Positions 26,717-35,158 of a DNA stretch of 46,139 bases are shown here, one piece after another (the first letter of the stretch is position 1; the number at the start of each line of letters is the position of its first letter). A model generated the notes under the pieces. That model ran no database searches, was not told the DNA's origin, and worked only from the letters and a program-made list of their open reading frames with translations. Source of the DNA: Gammaproteobacteria bacterium (GTDB lineage: Bacteria > Pseudomonadota > Gammaproteobacteria > Pseudomonadales > Azotimanducaceae); contig JAPPGK010000053.1 of NCBI GenBank assembly GCA_028821405.1, forward strand, positions 1 through 46,139. Direction: 5' to 3'. The position numbers and the translations under genes are program-made.

Positions 26717-27361
26717 ATGGCGCCGGGGCGAAGCAGACTTCAAGCCACTCGGCTCCTAAAGCCGGTGGTGTTCTGCCTTCTGGCAGTTCCGCTAGCGCTC
26801 CTGGGACTCGATTTGTGGCGCGAGTTCCAAGTGCCGGGGAGCGGCTTCGGACCGGACCCTGGCGAGGAAATCGTCCACCACCTCGGCAGTTGGGCACTGC
26901 GTATTCTGCTCGTGACCCTGGCCGTGTCACCCGCCTCTCGGGTGTTCCGCACGCCCCAGCTTGTCCGTTATCGCCGCATGGCGGGGCTGTGGGCGTTTAC
27001 GTACGTCGTACTTCACTTCAGCGCCTACGTCTGGCTGCTTGGCGGCTTCGCCTTGGAAACCCTGGCTGGCGACATCGTCAAACGTCCCTACATCACGGTG
27101 GGTTTTCTCGCGCTGTTGATGCTGATTCCGCTGGCCATCACGTCGACGCGGCGCTGGCAACGACGGCTCGGTCGACGATGGAAGACGCTGCATCGGTTGG
27201 TCTACCCGGCGGCCATCGCGGCGTGGACGCATCTCCTATGGCTGTCGAAGGGCGGCTTCATGGATCCGTTCGTTTACGGCCTGGTCCTGGTGCTGCTGTT
27301 CGGCGAGCGGATAGTGGTTAGAATCCGCAAGCAGCGGCGGGCGGCGGTCAACGCAGCTTAA
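26717..27361 (+). CDS. msrQ: haem-binding membrane subunit MsrQ
   Basis: MsrQ is the six-helix b-type cytochrome that passes electrons to MsrP. Ferric-reductase-like His residues are in HHLGSWALR, YVVLHFSAYVW and LHRLVYPAAIAAWTHLLW. RYRRMAGLWAF is also conserved. The ATG at 26717 gives 214 residues, close to E. coli YedZ (211). The TAA stop at 27359-27361 overlaps the purine-rich ribosome-binding site of the next gene. Confidence 0.94.
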   Translation: MAPGRSRLQATRLLKPVVFCLLAVPLALLGLDLWREFQVPGSGFGPDPGEEIVHHLGSWALRILLVTLAVSPASRVFRTPQLVRYRRMAGLWAFTYVVLHFSAYVWLLGGFALETLAGDIVKRPYITVGFLALLMLIPLAITSTRRWQRRLGRRWKTLHRLVYPAAIAAWTHLLWLSKGGFMDPFVYGLVLVLLFGERIVVRIRKQRRAAVNAA

Positions 27362-27370
27362 GGGGGGCAC

Positions 27371-27631
27371 ATCAAGGAACCGAGCTACTGGCGCGACAAC
27401 CTGCGCCTGGTCGCGATCTGCCTCGTCGTCTGGTTCGCCGTTTCCTTCGGTTGCGGCATTTTCCTGGTCGACTTCCTCAACCAGTTCACTTTCGCGGGCT
27501 TCCAACTCGGGTTCTGGTTCGCCCAGCAGGGCAGCATCTACACGTTCGTGGTCCTGATCTTCGTGTACGCGGCGTGCATCGCCCGAATCGATCGGAAGTA
27601 CAAGGTCGACGAAGAACCCGATGAGTCTTGA
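27371..27631 (+). CDS. DUF4212 small subunit of a sodium/solute symporter, apparent AUC start
   Basis: The 86-residue product, (M)KEPSYWRDNLRL with two membrane helices and FQLGFWFAQQGSIYTFVVLI, is a clear DUF4212 protein, the small partner of VC_2705-type symporters. No ATG, GTG or TTG exists between the msrQ stop and the first helix. The codon where Met is expected is ATC at 27371, preceded by a strong AAGGGGGG site (27360-27367). Either it starts at AUC or a base was changed from ATG. The next gene overlaps its end by 11 bases, so the pair is coupled. A caller limited to standard start codons would miss it. Confidence 0.88.
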   Translation: MKEPSYWRDNLRLVAICLVVWFAVSFGCGIFLVDFLNQFTFAGFQLGFWFAQQGSIYTFVVLIFVYAACIARIDRKYKVDEEPDES

Positions 27632-29363
27632 AACGCTGACCTACGTCGTCGTGGGGCTGTCCTTCGCGCTCTACGTCGGCATCGCCTTCTGGTCGACGGC
27701 CCGTAGCACGGGGGATTTCTACGTCGCGGGCAAGCATGTCCACCCGGTCGCCAACGGCATGGCGACGGCGGCGGATTGGATGTCGGCGGCCTCGTTCATT
27801 TCCATGGCGGGACTGATCGCTTTCATGGGCTACGACGGCGCGGTCTACCTGATGGGCTGGACCGGCGGCTATGTCCTGCTTGCGCTGCTGCTCGCCCCGT
27901 ACCTGCGCAAGTTCGGCAAATTCACGGTCCCCGAGTTCATCGGCGAGCGCTACGCCTCGGATACCGCGCGGGTCGTGGCCGTCCTCTGTCTAATCGTGAT
28001 CTCGTTCACCTACGTTGCCGGACAGATGCGCGGCGTCGGGATCGTGTTTTCGCGGTTTCTGGGCCTTTCGATCGGCCCGGGACTGGCGGTTGGCATGATC
28101 GTGGTCGGCGTGTATGCGGTGCTTGGCGGGATGCGGGGCATCACCTATACCCAGGTGGCGCAGTACTGCGTGCTCATATTCGCCTACACGGTCCCGGCGG
28201 TGTTCATTTCGCTGCAGGTCACCGGGGTCGCGTTGCCGCAGATCGCCTTCGGGAGCGAAGTCGCGGAAGGCGGCGGGTACCTGCTCGCGAAGTTGGATCA
28301 GATCGTGACCGATCTCGGCTTTGCGGAATACACGGACGGCACCAAGAGCCGTATCGACGTCCTCTTCATCACCCTGGCATTGATGGTCGGCACGGCGGGT
28401 CTGCCCCATGTCATCGTCCGCTTTTTCACCGTCCCCAAGGTCCGTGATGCAAGGACATCCGCAGGTTGGGCGTTACTGTTCATTGCGATTCTCTATACCA
28501 CGGCACCCGCGGTCGGCGCGTTGGCGAGGCTTAACCTGACGACCACGATCCAGGCCGGTCCGGTCGGTGAGGAGACAGCGAACCTCGCCTACGAGGAACG
28601 ACCGCGCTGGTTCCAGACCTGGGAAGAGACCGGATTGGTGAGTTTCGAAGACAAGAACGGGGACGGGCGCATCCAGTACTACAACGACGCCAACCCGGAA
28701 TTCGCCGAGACGGCGGCGGGCTACGGCTGGGCGGGCAACGAACTCACCGTGGACCGGGACATCATCGTGCTCGCCAACCCGGAGATTGCGGGCCTGCCGG
28801 ATTGGGTAATCGCCCTCGTGGCGGCCGGCGGGATTGCGGCGGCGCTGTCGACGGCTGCGGGGCTCCTGCTGGTGATCTCCGCGGCGGTCTCCCACGACAT
28901 CATGAAGGGCGTCCTGTTCCCCAGGATCACCGAACGCCAGGAACTGTTGGCAGGTCGTATCAGCGCAAGCGTCGCGATCGTGCTTGCCGGCTACCTGGGC
29001 TACAACCCACCGGGATTCGTCGCCCAGGTCGTCGCACTGGCATTCGGGCTTGCGGCGTCGTCGTTGTTTCCCGTTATCTTGATGGGGATCTTCTCGGTGC
29101 GGATGAACAAGCAAGGGGCGATCGCCGGCATGCTGACCGGCCTTCTGTTCACCTTGGGCTACATCATCTACTTCAAGGGAATCTTCATCGGGCCGTTCGC
29201 CGAGAATGTGCCAGAGAACTGGCTGTTTGGAATCTCCCCCGAGGGCATTGGCAGCATCGGCATGTTGATCAACTTCGCGGTGGCGATTACCGTGAGCCAA
29301 TTCACTGCCAAGCCGCCCGACGAGGTTCAGGCCCTGGTACAGCGGATTAGGGTTCCCCGATGA
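27621..29363 (+). CDS. sodium:solute symporter, VC_2705 family large subunit
   Basis: The 580-residue protein has about 13 membrane helices of the SSSF/LeuT fold. Family segments are [42 protein letters not shown] and [20 protein letters not shown]. It resembles acetate permease ActP, but the pairing with DUF4212 and the loop [13 protein letters not shown] mark the VC_2705 subfamily, thought to carry small organic acids with Na+. The Asp-rich loop looks like a calcium site outside the membrane. Translation is coupled to the small subunit (11-base overlap), and its TGA overlaps an ATG of the next frame. Confidence 0.9.
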   Translation: MSLETLTYVVVGLSFALYVGIAFWSTARSTGDFYVAGKHVHPVANGMATAADWMSAASFISMAGLIAFMGYDGAVYLMGWTGGYVLLALLLAPYLRKFGKFTVPEFIGERYASDTARVVAVLCLIVISFTYVAGQMRGVGIVFSRFLGLSIGPGLAVGMIVVGVYAVLGGMRGITYTQVAQYCVLIFAYTVPAVFISLQVTGVALPQIAFGSEVAEGGGYLLAKLDQIVTDLGFAEYTDGTKSRIDVLFITLALMVGTAGLPHVIVRFFTVPKVRDARTSAGWALLFIAILYTTAPAVGALARLNLTTTIQAGPVGEETANLAYEERPRWFQTWEETGLVSFEDKNGDGRIQYYNDANPEFAETAAGYGWAGNELTVDRDIIVLANPEIAGLPDWVIALVAAGGIAAALSTAAGLLLVISAAVSHDIMKGVLFPRITERQELLAGRISASVAIVLAGYLGYNPPGFVAQVVALAFGLAASSLFPVILMGIFSVRMNKQGAIAGMLTGLLFTLGYIIYFKGIFIGPFAENVPENWLFGISPEGIGSIGMLINFAVAITVSQFTAKPPDEVQALVQRIRVPR

Positions 29364-29374
29364 GGAGTACGACG

Positions 29375-29713
29375 ATGAGCGCGTCACTAGCCAGCGAGAA
29401 ATGTCAGGTCTGCCGACCGGACAGTCCCACCGTCACGCCCGACGAGGCAAGAGGCTTGCTCGCGGATCTGCCGGGTTGGGAGATCGTCGTGCGCGATGGC
29501 ATGGATCAGCTGTCCGGCGATTTCGAGTTCGCCAATTTCGCCGAGGCGTTGGCGTTCACCAACCGCGTCGGCGCGCTTGCCGAGGAGGCGGACCATCACC
29601 CGGCGATCACCACCGAGTGGGGCCGGGTGAACGTGCGCTGGTGGACGCACTCGATCGGCGGGCTGCACCGCAACGATTTCATCATGGCGGCACGAGCTAG
29701 CTCGGCGGCGTAG
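29375..29713 (+). CDS. phhB: pterin-4a-carbinolamine dehydratase
   Basis: This enzyme dehydrates 4a-hydroxytetrahydropterin and so recycles the cofactor of phenylalanine hydroxylase. The active-site signature [25 protein letters not shown] and [10 protein letters not shown] are present. I chose ATG 29375, which follows GAGGAG (29362-29367); ATG 29360 overlaps the previous stop. The product is 112 residues. No phenylalanine hydroxylase gene is in the window, so it may serve another pterin enzyme, for example in molybdopterin metabolism. Confidence 0.92.
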   Translation: MSASLASEKCQVCRPDSPTVTPDEARGLLADLPGWEIVVRDGMDQLSGDFEFANFAEALAFTNRVGALAEEADHHPAITTEWGRVNVRWWTHSIGGLHRNDFIMAARASSAA

Positions 29714-29861
29714 CCCTTGACGCGATCGACGGCCTGCGTAGCGGCCTGCAGCTTAGCGCCACAAACCCGTTGCATTTCGGCACCGCGTTTTGCCCCCCTC
29801 CAAGCCGCCGCGCTGGTCCCGTCCGACCTCTCGGCTTGCGCCAAGAAGTCCGACAGGCTGC

Positions 29862-30224
29862 TTAGGCAACGTCGTGGCGGTTGAACATCGAGTCCCGAAT
29901 GACATCGAGGGTGCCTTCGACCCTCCCGAGGCGCTCGCGTAAATGCACTTCAAGCTGGTTGATGCGTTCGGTCAGCTTCGCCTCGACCTCGTTGATGCGT
30001 TCGGTGAGCTTCGCCTCGACCTCGTTGATGCGTTCGGTGAGCTTCGCGTCGACCTCGTTGATGCGTTCGGTGAGCTTCGCCTCGACCTCGTTGATGCGTT
30101 CTTCGAGTCGATACACATGCGCGCGCAACTCTTTGATTTCCGCTCGTATGGAGCGATTCGAGGTGGCGATCGCGACCAGGATGGCGATGCCGGTGCCAAT
30201 GATGGTCCAAGCTTCCGCCGTCAT
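29862..30224 (-). CDS. membrane-anchored coiled-coil protein with 11-residue repeats
   Basis: The ATG at 30224 follows AAGGAG with 6-base spacing; an upstream ATG at 30245 has none. One N-terminal helix (WTIIGTGIAILVAIA) anchors a long coiled coil. Its core is ERINEVEAKLT repeated four times with small changes, then ERINQLEVHLRERLGRVEGTL. An 11-residue period is a hendecad, which favours a straight, slightly right-handed coil. Length is 120 residues. Such small proteins are common and of unknown job. It stands alone between phhB and the luciferase-like gene. Confidence 0.8.
   Translation of the reverse strand: MTAEAWTIIGTGIAILVAIATSNRSIRAEIKELRAHVYRLEERINEVEAKLTERINEVDAKLTERINEVEAKLTERINEVEAKLTERINQLEVHLRERLGRVEGTLDVIRDSMFNRHDVA
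29958..30100. repeat. 33-bp tandem repeat inside the coiled-coil gene
   Basis: A unit beginning GTTGATGCGTTCGGT is repeated at 29958, 29991, 30024 and 30057, with a partial fifth copy at 30090. Units differ at only one to three bases. The near identity at DNA level shows recent copying, so the repeat number may vary between strains. Confidence 0.9.
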
Positions 30225-30395
30225 GAGAAACTCCTTCAACTGCATCTCGATGGCCTATATCTTGAAGCGGTTGCACGACGGGTAGAATAGGAATTCGCCA
30301 CGGCGCGTTGTAGGAAATCCACGACACCGACTGTAGGCCAATGACGCCAAAAGCGCCAATCGTCCACGCCTGTTCGACCTATTGCAGACCACGAA

Positions 30396-31412
30396 ATGAC
30401 CCAGCCAGCCACTTCCAACCCGGTATTGCGCCTCGACATTGCGTCGCCAGGCAGGACGGTTGGCGAGAACATCGAACTGGCGACGTTGGCCGAGGAGGCT
30501 GGATGGCGGGGATTCTGGGTTGCCGAGACGACGGGTGGCGATGCCGTTGCCACGGCGGCGGCGGTCGCCGCTCGGCTCCAGTCGAGCCGAATCGGTACCG
30601 CGATCGTACCCATGCAGACCCGCGATCCTCTGCTGCTCGCGATGGCGGCGACCTCCCTCGGCCAGGTGGCGCCCGGGGGCTTCGTGCTTGGGCTCGGCAC
30701 CAGCACGCCTCTCATCGTCGAGGATTGGCACGCCACGCCGTGGGGTTCTTCGCCACTTGAACTGACCCGGGAGTGCGTCACCCTCGTGCGTCGTTTCCTG
30801 GCCGGTGAACGGGTCACGACGGAGGCGGGGCGCTGGCGCTACCGGCGCGCCCAACTGGCAGCCCGGCCCGCCCACGAAACGCCGGTCTACCTGGCCGCGC
30901 TCAACGACCGCATGCTTGAACTTGCCGGCGAGATTGCCGACGGCGTCATACTCAATTTCGTGACCCTCGCCGACGTGGCCCATGCGAGACGACGGGTTGC
31001 GGCGGGCGCGGCGCGGGCGGGTCGCGATCTTGCGAGCTTCGAGTTCATGGTTTTCTTCCGCGCGACGGTTACCGATGACTACGATCAGGTTCGTCAACGC
31101 TACCAACGGGAGTTGTTCACCTACGTCATGGCGCCTGTCTATCAGCGCATGTTCGCCCGGGAGGGCTACGGGGAGGCCTGCGTGGAGATCCAGGAACTGT
31201 GGCGTGCGGGCGAGCGCGAGCGTGCCCTTGACAGCATTCCGCCGGCATTGATCCGGGATCGCACGCTGATCGGCGATGCGGCGGAGATTCGCGAACGGCT
31301 TAGCGCCTATGGCGCCGCCGGGGTCGACTCGACGATTGTCTTCCCGGTGGCCATCCCCGACCGGGACTATGCGCGCGATTGCGCCCGTATCATCCAGGCG
31401 ATGGCCTCGTAG
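30396..31412 (+). CDS. luciferase-like (LLM class) flavin-dependent oxidoreductase
   Basis: The 338-residue protein has the TIM-barrel pattern of the bacterial luciferase superfamily: TLAEEAGWRGFWVAET, IGTAIVPMQTRDPLLLAMAA, GGFVLGLGTSTP, VYLAALNDRMLELAGEIADGVILNF and a C-terminal AAGVDSTIVFP. This is closest to F420-dependent members related to methylene-tetrahydromethanopterin reductase, although FMN use cannot be excluded. The substrate is unknown. It converges on the carboxylesterase gene, with both stops inside one palindrome. Confidence 0.87.
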   Translation: MTQPATSNPVLRLDIASPGRTVGENIELATLAEEAGWRGFWVAETTGGDAVATAAAVAARLQSSRIGTAIVPMQTRDPLLLAMAATSLGQVAPGGFVLGLGTSTPLIVEDWHATPWGSSPLELTRECVTLVRRFLAGERVTTEAGRWRYRRAQLAARPAHETPVYLAALNDRMLELAGEIADGVILNFVTLADVAHARRRVAAGAARAGRDLASFEFMVFFRATVTDDYDQVRQRYQRELFTYVMAPVYQRMFAREGYGEACVEIQELWRAGERERALDSIPPALIRDRTLIGDAAEIRERLSAYGAAGVDSTIVFPVAIPDRDYARDCARIIQAMAS

Positions 31413-31424
31413 GGGCGCCCCTAC
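31409..31424. terminator. 16-bp perfect palindrome holding both convergent stop codons
   Basis: GTAGGGGCGCCCCTAC contains the TAG of the plus-strand oxidoreductase (31410-31412) and, on the other strand, the TAG of the esterase (31423-31421). It could form a hairpin in either transcript and so end both. It is related to the GGGG/CCCC palindromes at 24853 and 42613. There is no T-run. Confidence 0.55.
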
Positions 31425-33124
31425 TCGAGGTCTTGTTCCTCCGGCGCCGATGCCCCTGGCTCGCCCCCCGGCATCCTTGCGGCCCAGATCGCGTTCAACG
31501 TGTCCAGGGCGTCCTTCCGATAGCCGGCGCCGACGGCAATCTCGTCGCCGAGTTCCAGGTGCTGGTCGGTTTCGGGGGAATACGCCGGCCAAGCGGGGAG
31601 CCCGTCGACGTTGGGGTCGCCGGTGGTGGCGAATTGCACCCAGTAGCGCGTCATGGCTTCCGACAGCGCCCGATCTTCTGCGGCGGCATCGGCCTGGAGG
31701 TTGCCGAACGCATAGCCGATCTCCATGCCGTGAAAGGCGCCGAGCATCGGCGCTTGCGGGGCGCGCCGGCTGAAATGGTATTGCCACGCCTTCGATGAGA
31801 CATTTGCCATGCCAGCGAGCATGTTGCGCGTGTTCTGCAGGAACCAGGTGTCCGTGATCAGTTGGTTCTTGGCCCCGAATAGCGAACCGAGGTCGGTGAC
31901 GGGGTACAGCTCGAGTATGGTGGCGGCGTGGTCGCCGAATCCCTCCTGCATGGCGGCGCGGAAGGCTTCCGGGGTGTTGAAGGGCAGGAGGTTCATGAAG
32001 ATCGTGCCTTCGTCGGTGTTGGTGCCGGCAATCACCGGTACGTCGAGTTGTTCTCCTCGGGCATAGACATTGACCGCGTGGTCCGGCATGAAGTCGCCGT
32101 CGATGGTCACGGCCACGGCATAGCCCGCCTCCTGCGCCGTGAACAGATCCTCGGCACTCAAGCCCCTGAGCTTCGCCGCCGAGTCGATCGCCTCGAAGTG
32201 CGTGTCGACCCACTGCCGGCCGGTTTCCGAGGCGCCTCCCACCGTCGGCAGCGCCTCGTCGAGGAGGGCGTAGTTGCTGCCCGTGACCCATGGGCTCTGG
32301 GCGATTCCCCGGTGCACCAAACCCTTGGCGCGGGACGAGGCGATCAAGGCGTGGACGCTGGTGCCGCCCGCCGACTCGCCGAAGATCGTGACGTTGTCGG
32401 GATCGCCCCCGAAGGCGGCGATGTTCCGCTGCACCCATTCAAGGGCCGCGATCTGGTCCTTTAGTCCGTAGTTTCCCGAAACCCCGGCTTCCTCGGTGAG
32501 CAGGGGATGCGCCAGGAAGCCGAGGGCGCCGAGCCGGTAGTTGATGGAGACGAGGACCACACCTTGGCTGGCGAGGTGCGTGCCGTCGTAGCCGCGCTGG
32601 TGTCCCCAACCCAGCGTCAATCCGCCGCCGTGGATCCAGACCATGACCGGTTGCTTGGCTTCGTGACCGATGGCCCCGGTCCAGACGTTCAGGTAAAGGC
32701 AGTCTTCGCTGCGCGTCGGCAACGCTTCCTGGGTCATCGCCGCCAGCGCGGGCCCCTGGTGGCAGATATTGCTGAACTCCGTGGCGGCGCGGACGCCTTC
32801 CCACGAAGCGACCGCCGCGGGCTCGCGCCAACGCAGGTCGCCAACCGGGGGTGCCGCGTAGGGGATACCGCGGAACACCTGGATGGTGGTGCCTTCCACG
32901 ACCTCGCCTTGTACGAGCCCGGAGTCCAGTTGGACGGGCTTGCCGAACGCGGCTGCGACGGCAACGAGGGATACCAGCGCGACGAGTACCGCCTCCCGTC
33001 CGGGCGGAACGGGCGGTGCGTGTCGTCCCGGAAACCGCCCGGTGGCCCCGTGGTAGTTGCCCTGTGGGCGCCAGCCCCGACGAACGCGGAGGATGCGCGC
33101 GATGCGGATTGCGGATTTGATCAT
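31421..33124 (-). CDS. type-B carboxylesterase, secreted
   Basis: The alpha/beta-hydrolase type-B esterase pattern is complete: FRGIPYAAPPVGDLRW, SEDCLYLNVW, oxyanion hole WIHGGGLTLG, nucleophile GESAGG (about Ser251), acid in GTNTDEGT and His in FHGMEIGYAFG. The ATG at 33124 leaves an Arg-rich N-terminal region and a hydrophobic stretch VALVSLVAVAAAFG, probably a signal peptide, so it acts in the periplasm or outside. Length is 567 residues. The frame stays open upstream into the SDR gene, but those residues are not family-like. The natural ester substrate is unknown. Confidence 0.9.
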   Translation of the reverse strand: MIKSAIRIARILRVRRGWRPQGNYHGATGRFPGRHAPPVPPGREAVLVALVSLVAVAAAFGKPVQLDSGLVQGEVVEGTTIQVFRGIPYAAPPVGDLRWREPAAVASWEGVRAATEFSNICHQGPALAAMTQEALPTRSEDCLYLNVWTGAIGHEAKQPVMVWIHGGGLTLGWGHQRGYDGTHLASQGVVLVSINYRLGALGFLAHPLLTEEAGVSGNYGLKDQIAALEWVQRNIAAFGGDPDNVTIFGESAGGTSVHALIASSRAKGLVHRGIAQSPWVTGSNYALLDEALPTVGGASETGRQWVDTHFEAIDSAAKLRGLSAEDLFTAQEAGYAVAVTIDGDFMPDHAVNVYARGEQLDVPVIAGTNTDEGTIFMNLLPFNTPEAFRAAMQEGFGDHAATILELYPVTDLGSLFGAKNQLITDTWFLQNTRNMLAGMANVSSKAWQYHFSRRAPQAPMLGAFHGMEIGYAFGNLQADAAAEDRALSEAMTRYWVQFATTGDPNVDGLPAWPAYSPETDQHLELGDEIAVGAGYRKDALDTLNAIWAARMPGGEPGASAPEEQDLE

Positions 33125-33236
33125 GGTGTTCCGGCCTTTGTGTAACCAAGAATCGCGTGGCGTGTGAGACAGCGCCCCCAACGTCGTGTAGGACTCCGCC
33201 AATGGATACCGGGCGATATCAACCATAGCTCGACGG

Positions 33237-34001
33237 TCAGCGCGCAGTGTAGCCCCCATCCACCGGCAAGACGACTCCGGTGACGAAACTGGCCGCGTCA
33301 CTGGCGAGGAAAACCACCGCCTGGGCGACTTCCTCGGCTTGCCCGAGCCGGCCAAGCGGATGCAGGGACTCGAGATAACGCGTCGCTGCCAGGTTCTCCC
33401 GCAGTCCGGCAGTCATGGCGGTTTCGATGTACCCGGGTGCGACGGCATTGACGCGGACGTTCTGCTCGCCGTAGGTGATGGCGTATTGGCGTGTAAGTCC
33501 GGCGACGCCATGCTTGGCGGCGACGTAGGCGCCCACACCGGGATTCTGGGGCTCGTCGGCGCCGGCGCGAAGGCCGGTCAGCGCCACGAGCCCCGCGATG
33601 GATGCCGTGGACACGATGACGCCGCCGCCTCGTTTGGCGAGAAACGGCGCGCCGTGGCACAGCCCGTAGTAGACGCCGCTCAGATTGACCGCGATGGTGC
33701 GGTCCCAGTCGCCGCCACCGCCGATCCCGGCGTTGTTGAAGATCGCATCCAGTGCGCCGAGTTGGTCGGCGGTCCTCGCCAGGGACTCGCGGACAGCGGC
33801 CTCGTCGCTCACATCCAGCGCTAGCGAGGAAGCCTTGACGCCCGCCGCCGCGACGGCGTCGGCTGTGGCCGCTGCCCCGTCGGCGTCGATGTCGGCGCAC
33901 ATCACGTTGGCGCCCTCGCGTGCGAACGCCAGGGCCGTGGCGGCACCGATGCCGCTGGCGGCACCGGTGATGAGGGCCGTTTTGCCTGCTAGCCGGGACA
34001 C
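33237..34001 (-). CDS. short-chain dehydrogenase/reductase (SDR)
   Basis: The classical SDR signatures are present: TGAASGIG (residues 12-19) for NAD(P) binding, CADIDADG after strand 2 (Asp suggests NAD), NNAGIGG, the catalytic YVAAK with an upstream Ser (STASIAG), and the C-terminal GVVLPVDGGYTAR. The start is GTG at 34001, one base after the enoyl-CoA hydratase stop, which gives 254 residues and coupled translation. The longer frame from 34064 runs inside the upstream gene. It probably oxidises a hydroxyacyl-CoA or alcohol in the same pathway. Confidence 0.9.
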   Translation of the reverse strand: MSRLAGKTALITGAASGIGAATALAFAREGANVMCADIDADGAAATADAVAAAGVKASSLALDVSDEAAVRESLARTADQLGALDAIFNNAGIGGGGDWDRTIAVNLSGVYYGLCHGAPFLAKRGGGVIVSTASIAGLVALTGLRAGADEPQNPGVGAYVAAKHGVAGLTRQYAITYGEQNVRVNAVAPGYIETAMTAGLRENLAATRYLESLHPLGRLGQAEEVAQAVVFLASDAASFVTGVVLPVDGGYTAR

Positions 34002-34002
34002 G

Positions 34003-34941
34003 TCAGTCGCCGTAGCCGGAACCACCGCCACCCTTGGCGCCCTTGTCCATACCGGCGACGGCACGATCCTTGGGTGCGCTGTCGTAGGCGCCGCGGAAGT
34101 CGCGGAACGGACCGTCGCGCCACTCCAATGCAGCCTTCAGTCCATCGTCGCGAACGCGCCGGCCCCACTCCGAGGCCGCCTCCCGGGCCGAGGAGAGCGC
34201 TTGGATCTCGGTGCCGGAGTGCAAGCCGTCCCGGATGCCCATGGTCTCGTACTGCCGGTTCACGGCGCGCTTGGAGTACATCAGCATCTCGTTGTCGACG
34301 TGCGCCATCCGCCGCGCGAACTTCTCGGTGAAGTCGGCCAACTCGTCGGGCGGCATGGCGTAGTTCGCCCAGCCGAGTCGGGCCATCTCGGTACCCGAGA
34401 ACGAGTCGCCCACGTAGGCGAACTCCCGGGCTTTGCAGGGCGGCAGATGCCAGGGCGTCCACATCATGTCCATGGTGGTCATGGCACGCACCGGCGGGTA
34501 GCCGATCTGGGCGTTGTCGGCGCAGATGCGGAAGTCGCACACGGTGGCCAGTTCGGTGCCGCCCGCCAGGCAGTGGCCTTGGATCTGCGCGACCACGGGC
34601 TTGGCGAGTTCCCAGATGACCCAGTTGGTCATGACGACGTGGCGCGCCCATTGATTCTTGCCGGGGTGTGTGGAGCCCGTGTCGGGCAATCCGGAACGCG
34701 GGCTCACGAAGTCGTGGCTGGTGGCCGCCCGGGCCGGCGACAGGTCGTAGCCGGCGGAGAAGGACCGACCGGCCCCGCGCAGCACGATGACGCCGACCTC
34801 GTCGTCGCTCTCCGCTTCGCGCATGGCGTCCATGACCTCGCCGCGCAGATTGTTGGAAAGCGCGTTCAGCTTCTCCGGCCGGTTGAGCGTAACGAACGCC
34901 AGTCGGCCGTCGGTCTCGTAGAGGATGTCGGTATAGGGCAT
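34003..34941 (-). CDS. enoyl-CoA hydratase/isomerase (crotonase) family protein
   Basis: Crotonase-fold elements are FVTLNRPEKLNALSNNL, GVIVLRGAGRSFSAGYDL (oxyanion hole), and AQIQGHCLAGGTELATVCDFRICADNAQIG. Length is 312 residues, longer than the usual 260, with an extended C-terminal part (ALEWRDGPFRDFRGAY) ending in a Gly-rich tail GGGGSGYGD. The Glu of GTELA is present but the second catalytic Glu is not obvious, so hydratase activity is likely but not proven. It forms an operon with the SDR gene. Confidence 0.88.
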   Translation of the reverse strand: MPYTDILYETDGRLAFVTLNRPEKLNALSNNLRGEVMDAMREAESDDEVGVIVLRGAGRSFSAGYDLSPARAATSHDFVSPRSGLPDTGSTHPGKNQWARHVVMTNWVIWELAKPVVAQIQGHCLAGGTELATVCDFRICADNAQIGYPPVRAMTTMDMMWTPWHLPPCKAREFAYVGDSFSGTEMARLGWANYAMPPDELADFTEKFARRMAHVDNEMLMYSKRAVNRQYETMGIRDGLHSGTEIQALSSAREAASEWGRRVRDDGLKAALEWRDGPFRDFRGAYDSAPKDRAVAGMDKGAKGGGGSGYGD

Positions 34942-34970
34942 ATGTCCCTCTCAGGTTCCTGTTGAACAAT

Positions 34971-35039
34971 CTATCTTAGCCGCTTCGAGGCCGTGATCTC
35001 CCACTCGAAGTCGCCGTACACGCCGTGGTATTCGATCAT
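34971..35039 (-). CDS. possible 22-residue small ORF upstream of the crotonase gene
   Basis: ATG (35039) to TAG (34973-34971) encodes MIEYHGVYGDFEWEI plus seven residues. Nearly every codon ends in G or C, as in real genes here. It lies 29 bp before the crotonase start on the same strand. It could be a leader peptide, a tiny protein or a leftover gene end. I know no homologue. Confidence 0.25.
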   Translation of the reverse strand: MIEYHGVYGDFEWEITASKRLR

Positions 35040-35158
35040 GGTTTGGCGCGTTGTCGAAAGCGCCGAAGTCTGTGGGATTGTCCTTGACGAGGTCTCTGTG
35101 GCGACGCCGCGGCCAAACGTGGCACTCTAATGCGCTGCCCTTGCTGCGACGACCACGG

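Noticed and set aside
29958-30100. Regular 33-bp repeats as a possible CRISPR array
   Set aside because: Units are directly adjacent with no spacers and lie in frame inside a coiled-coil gene.
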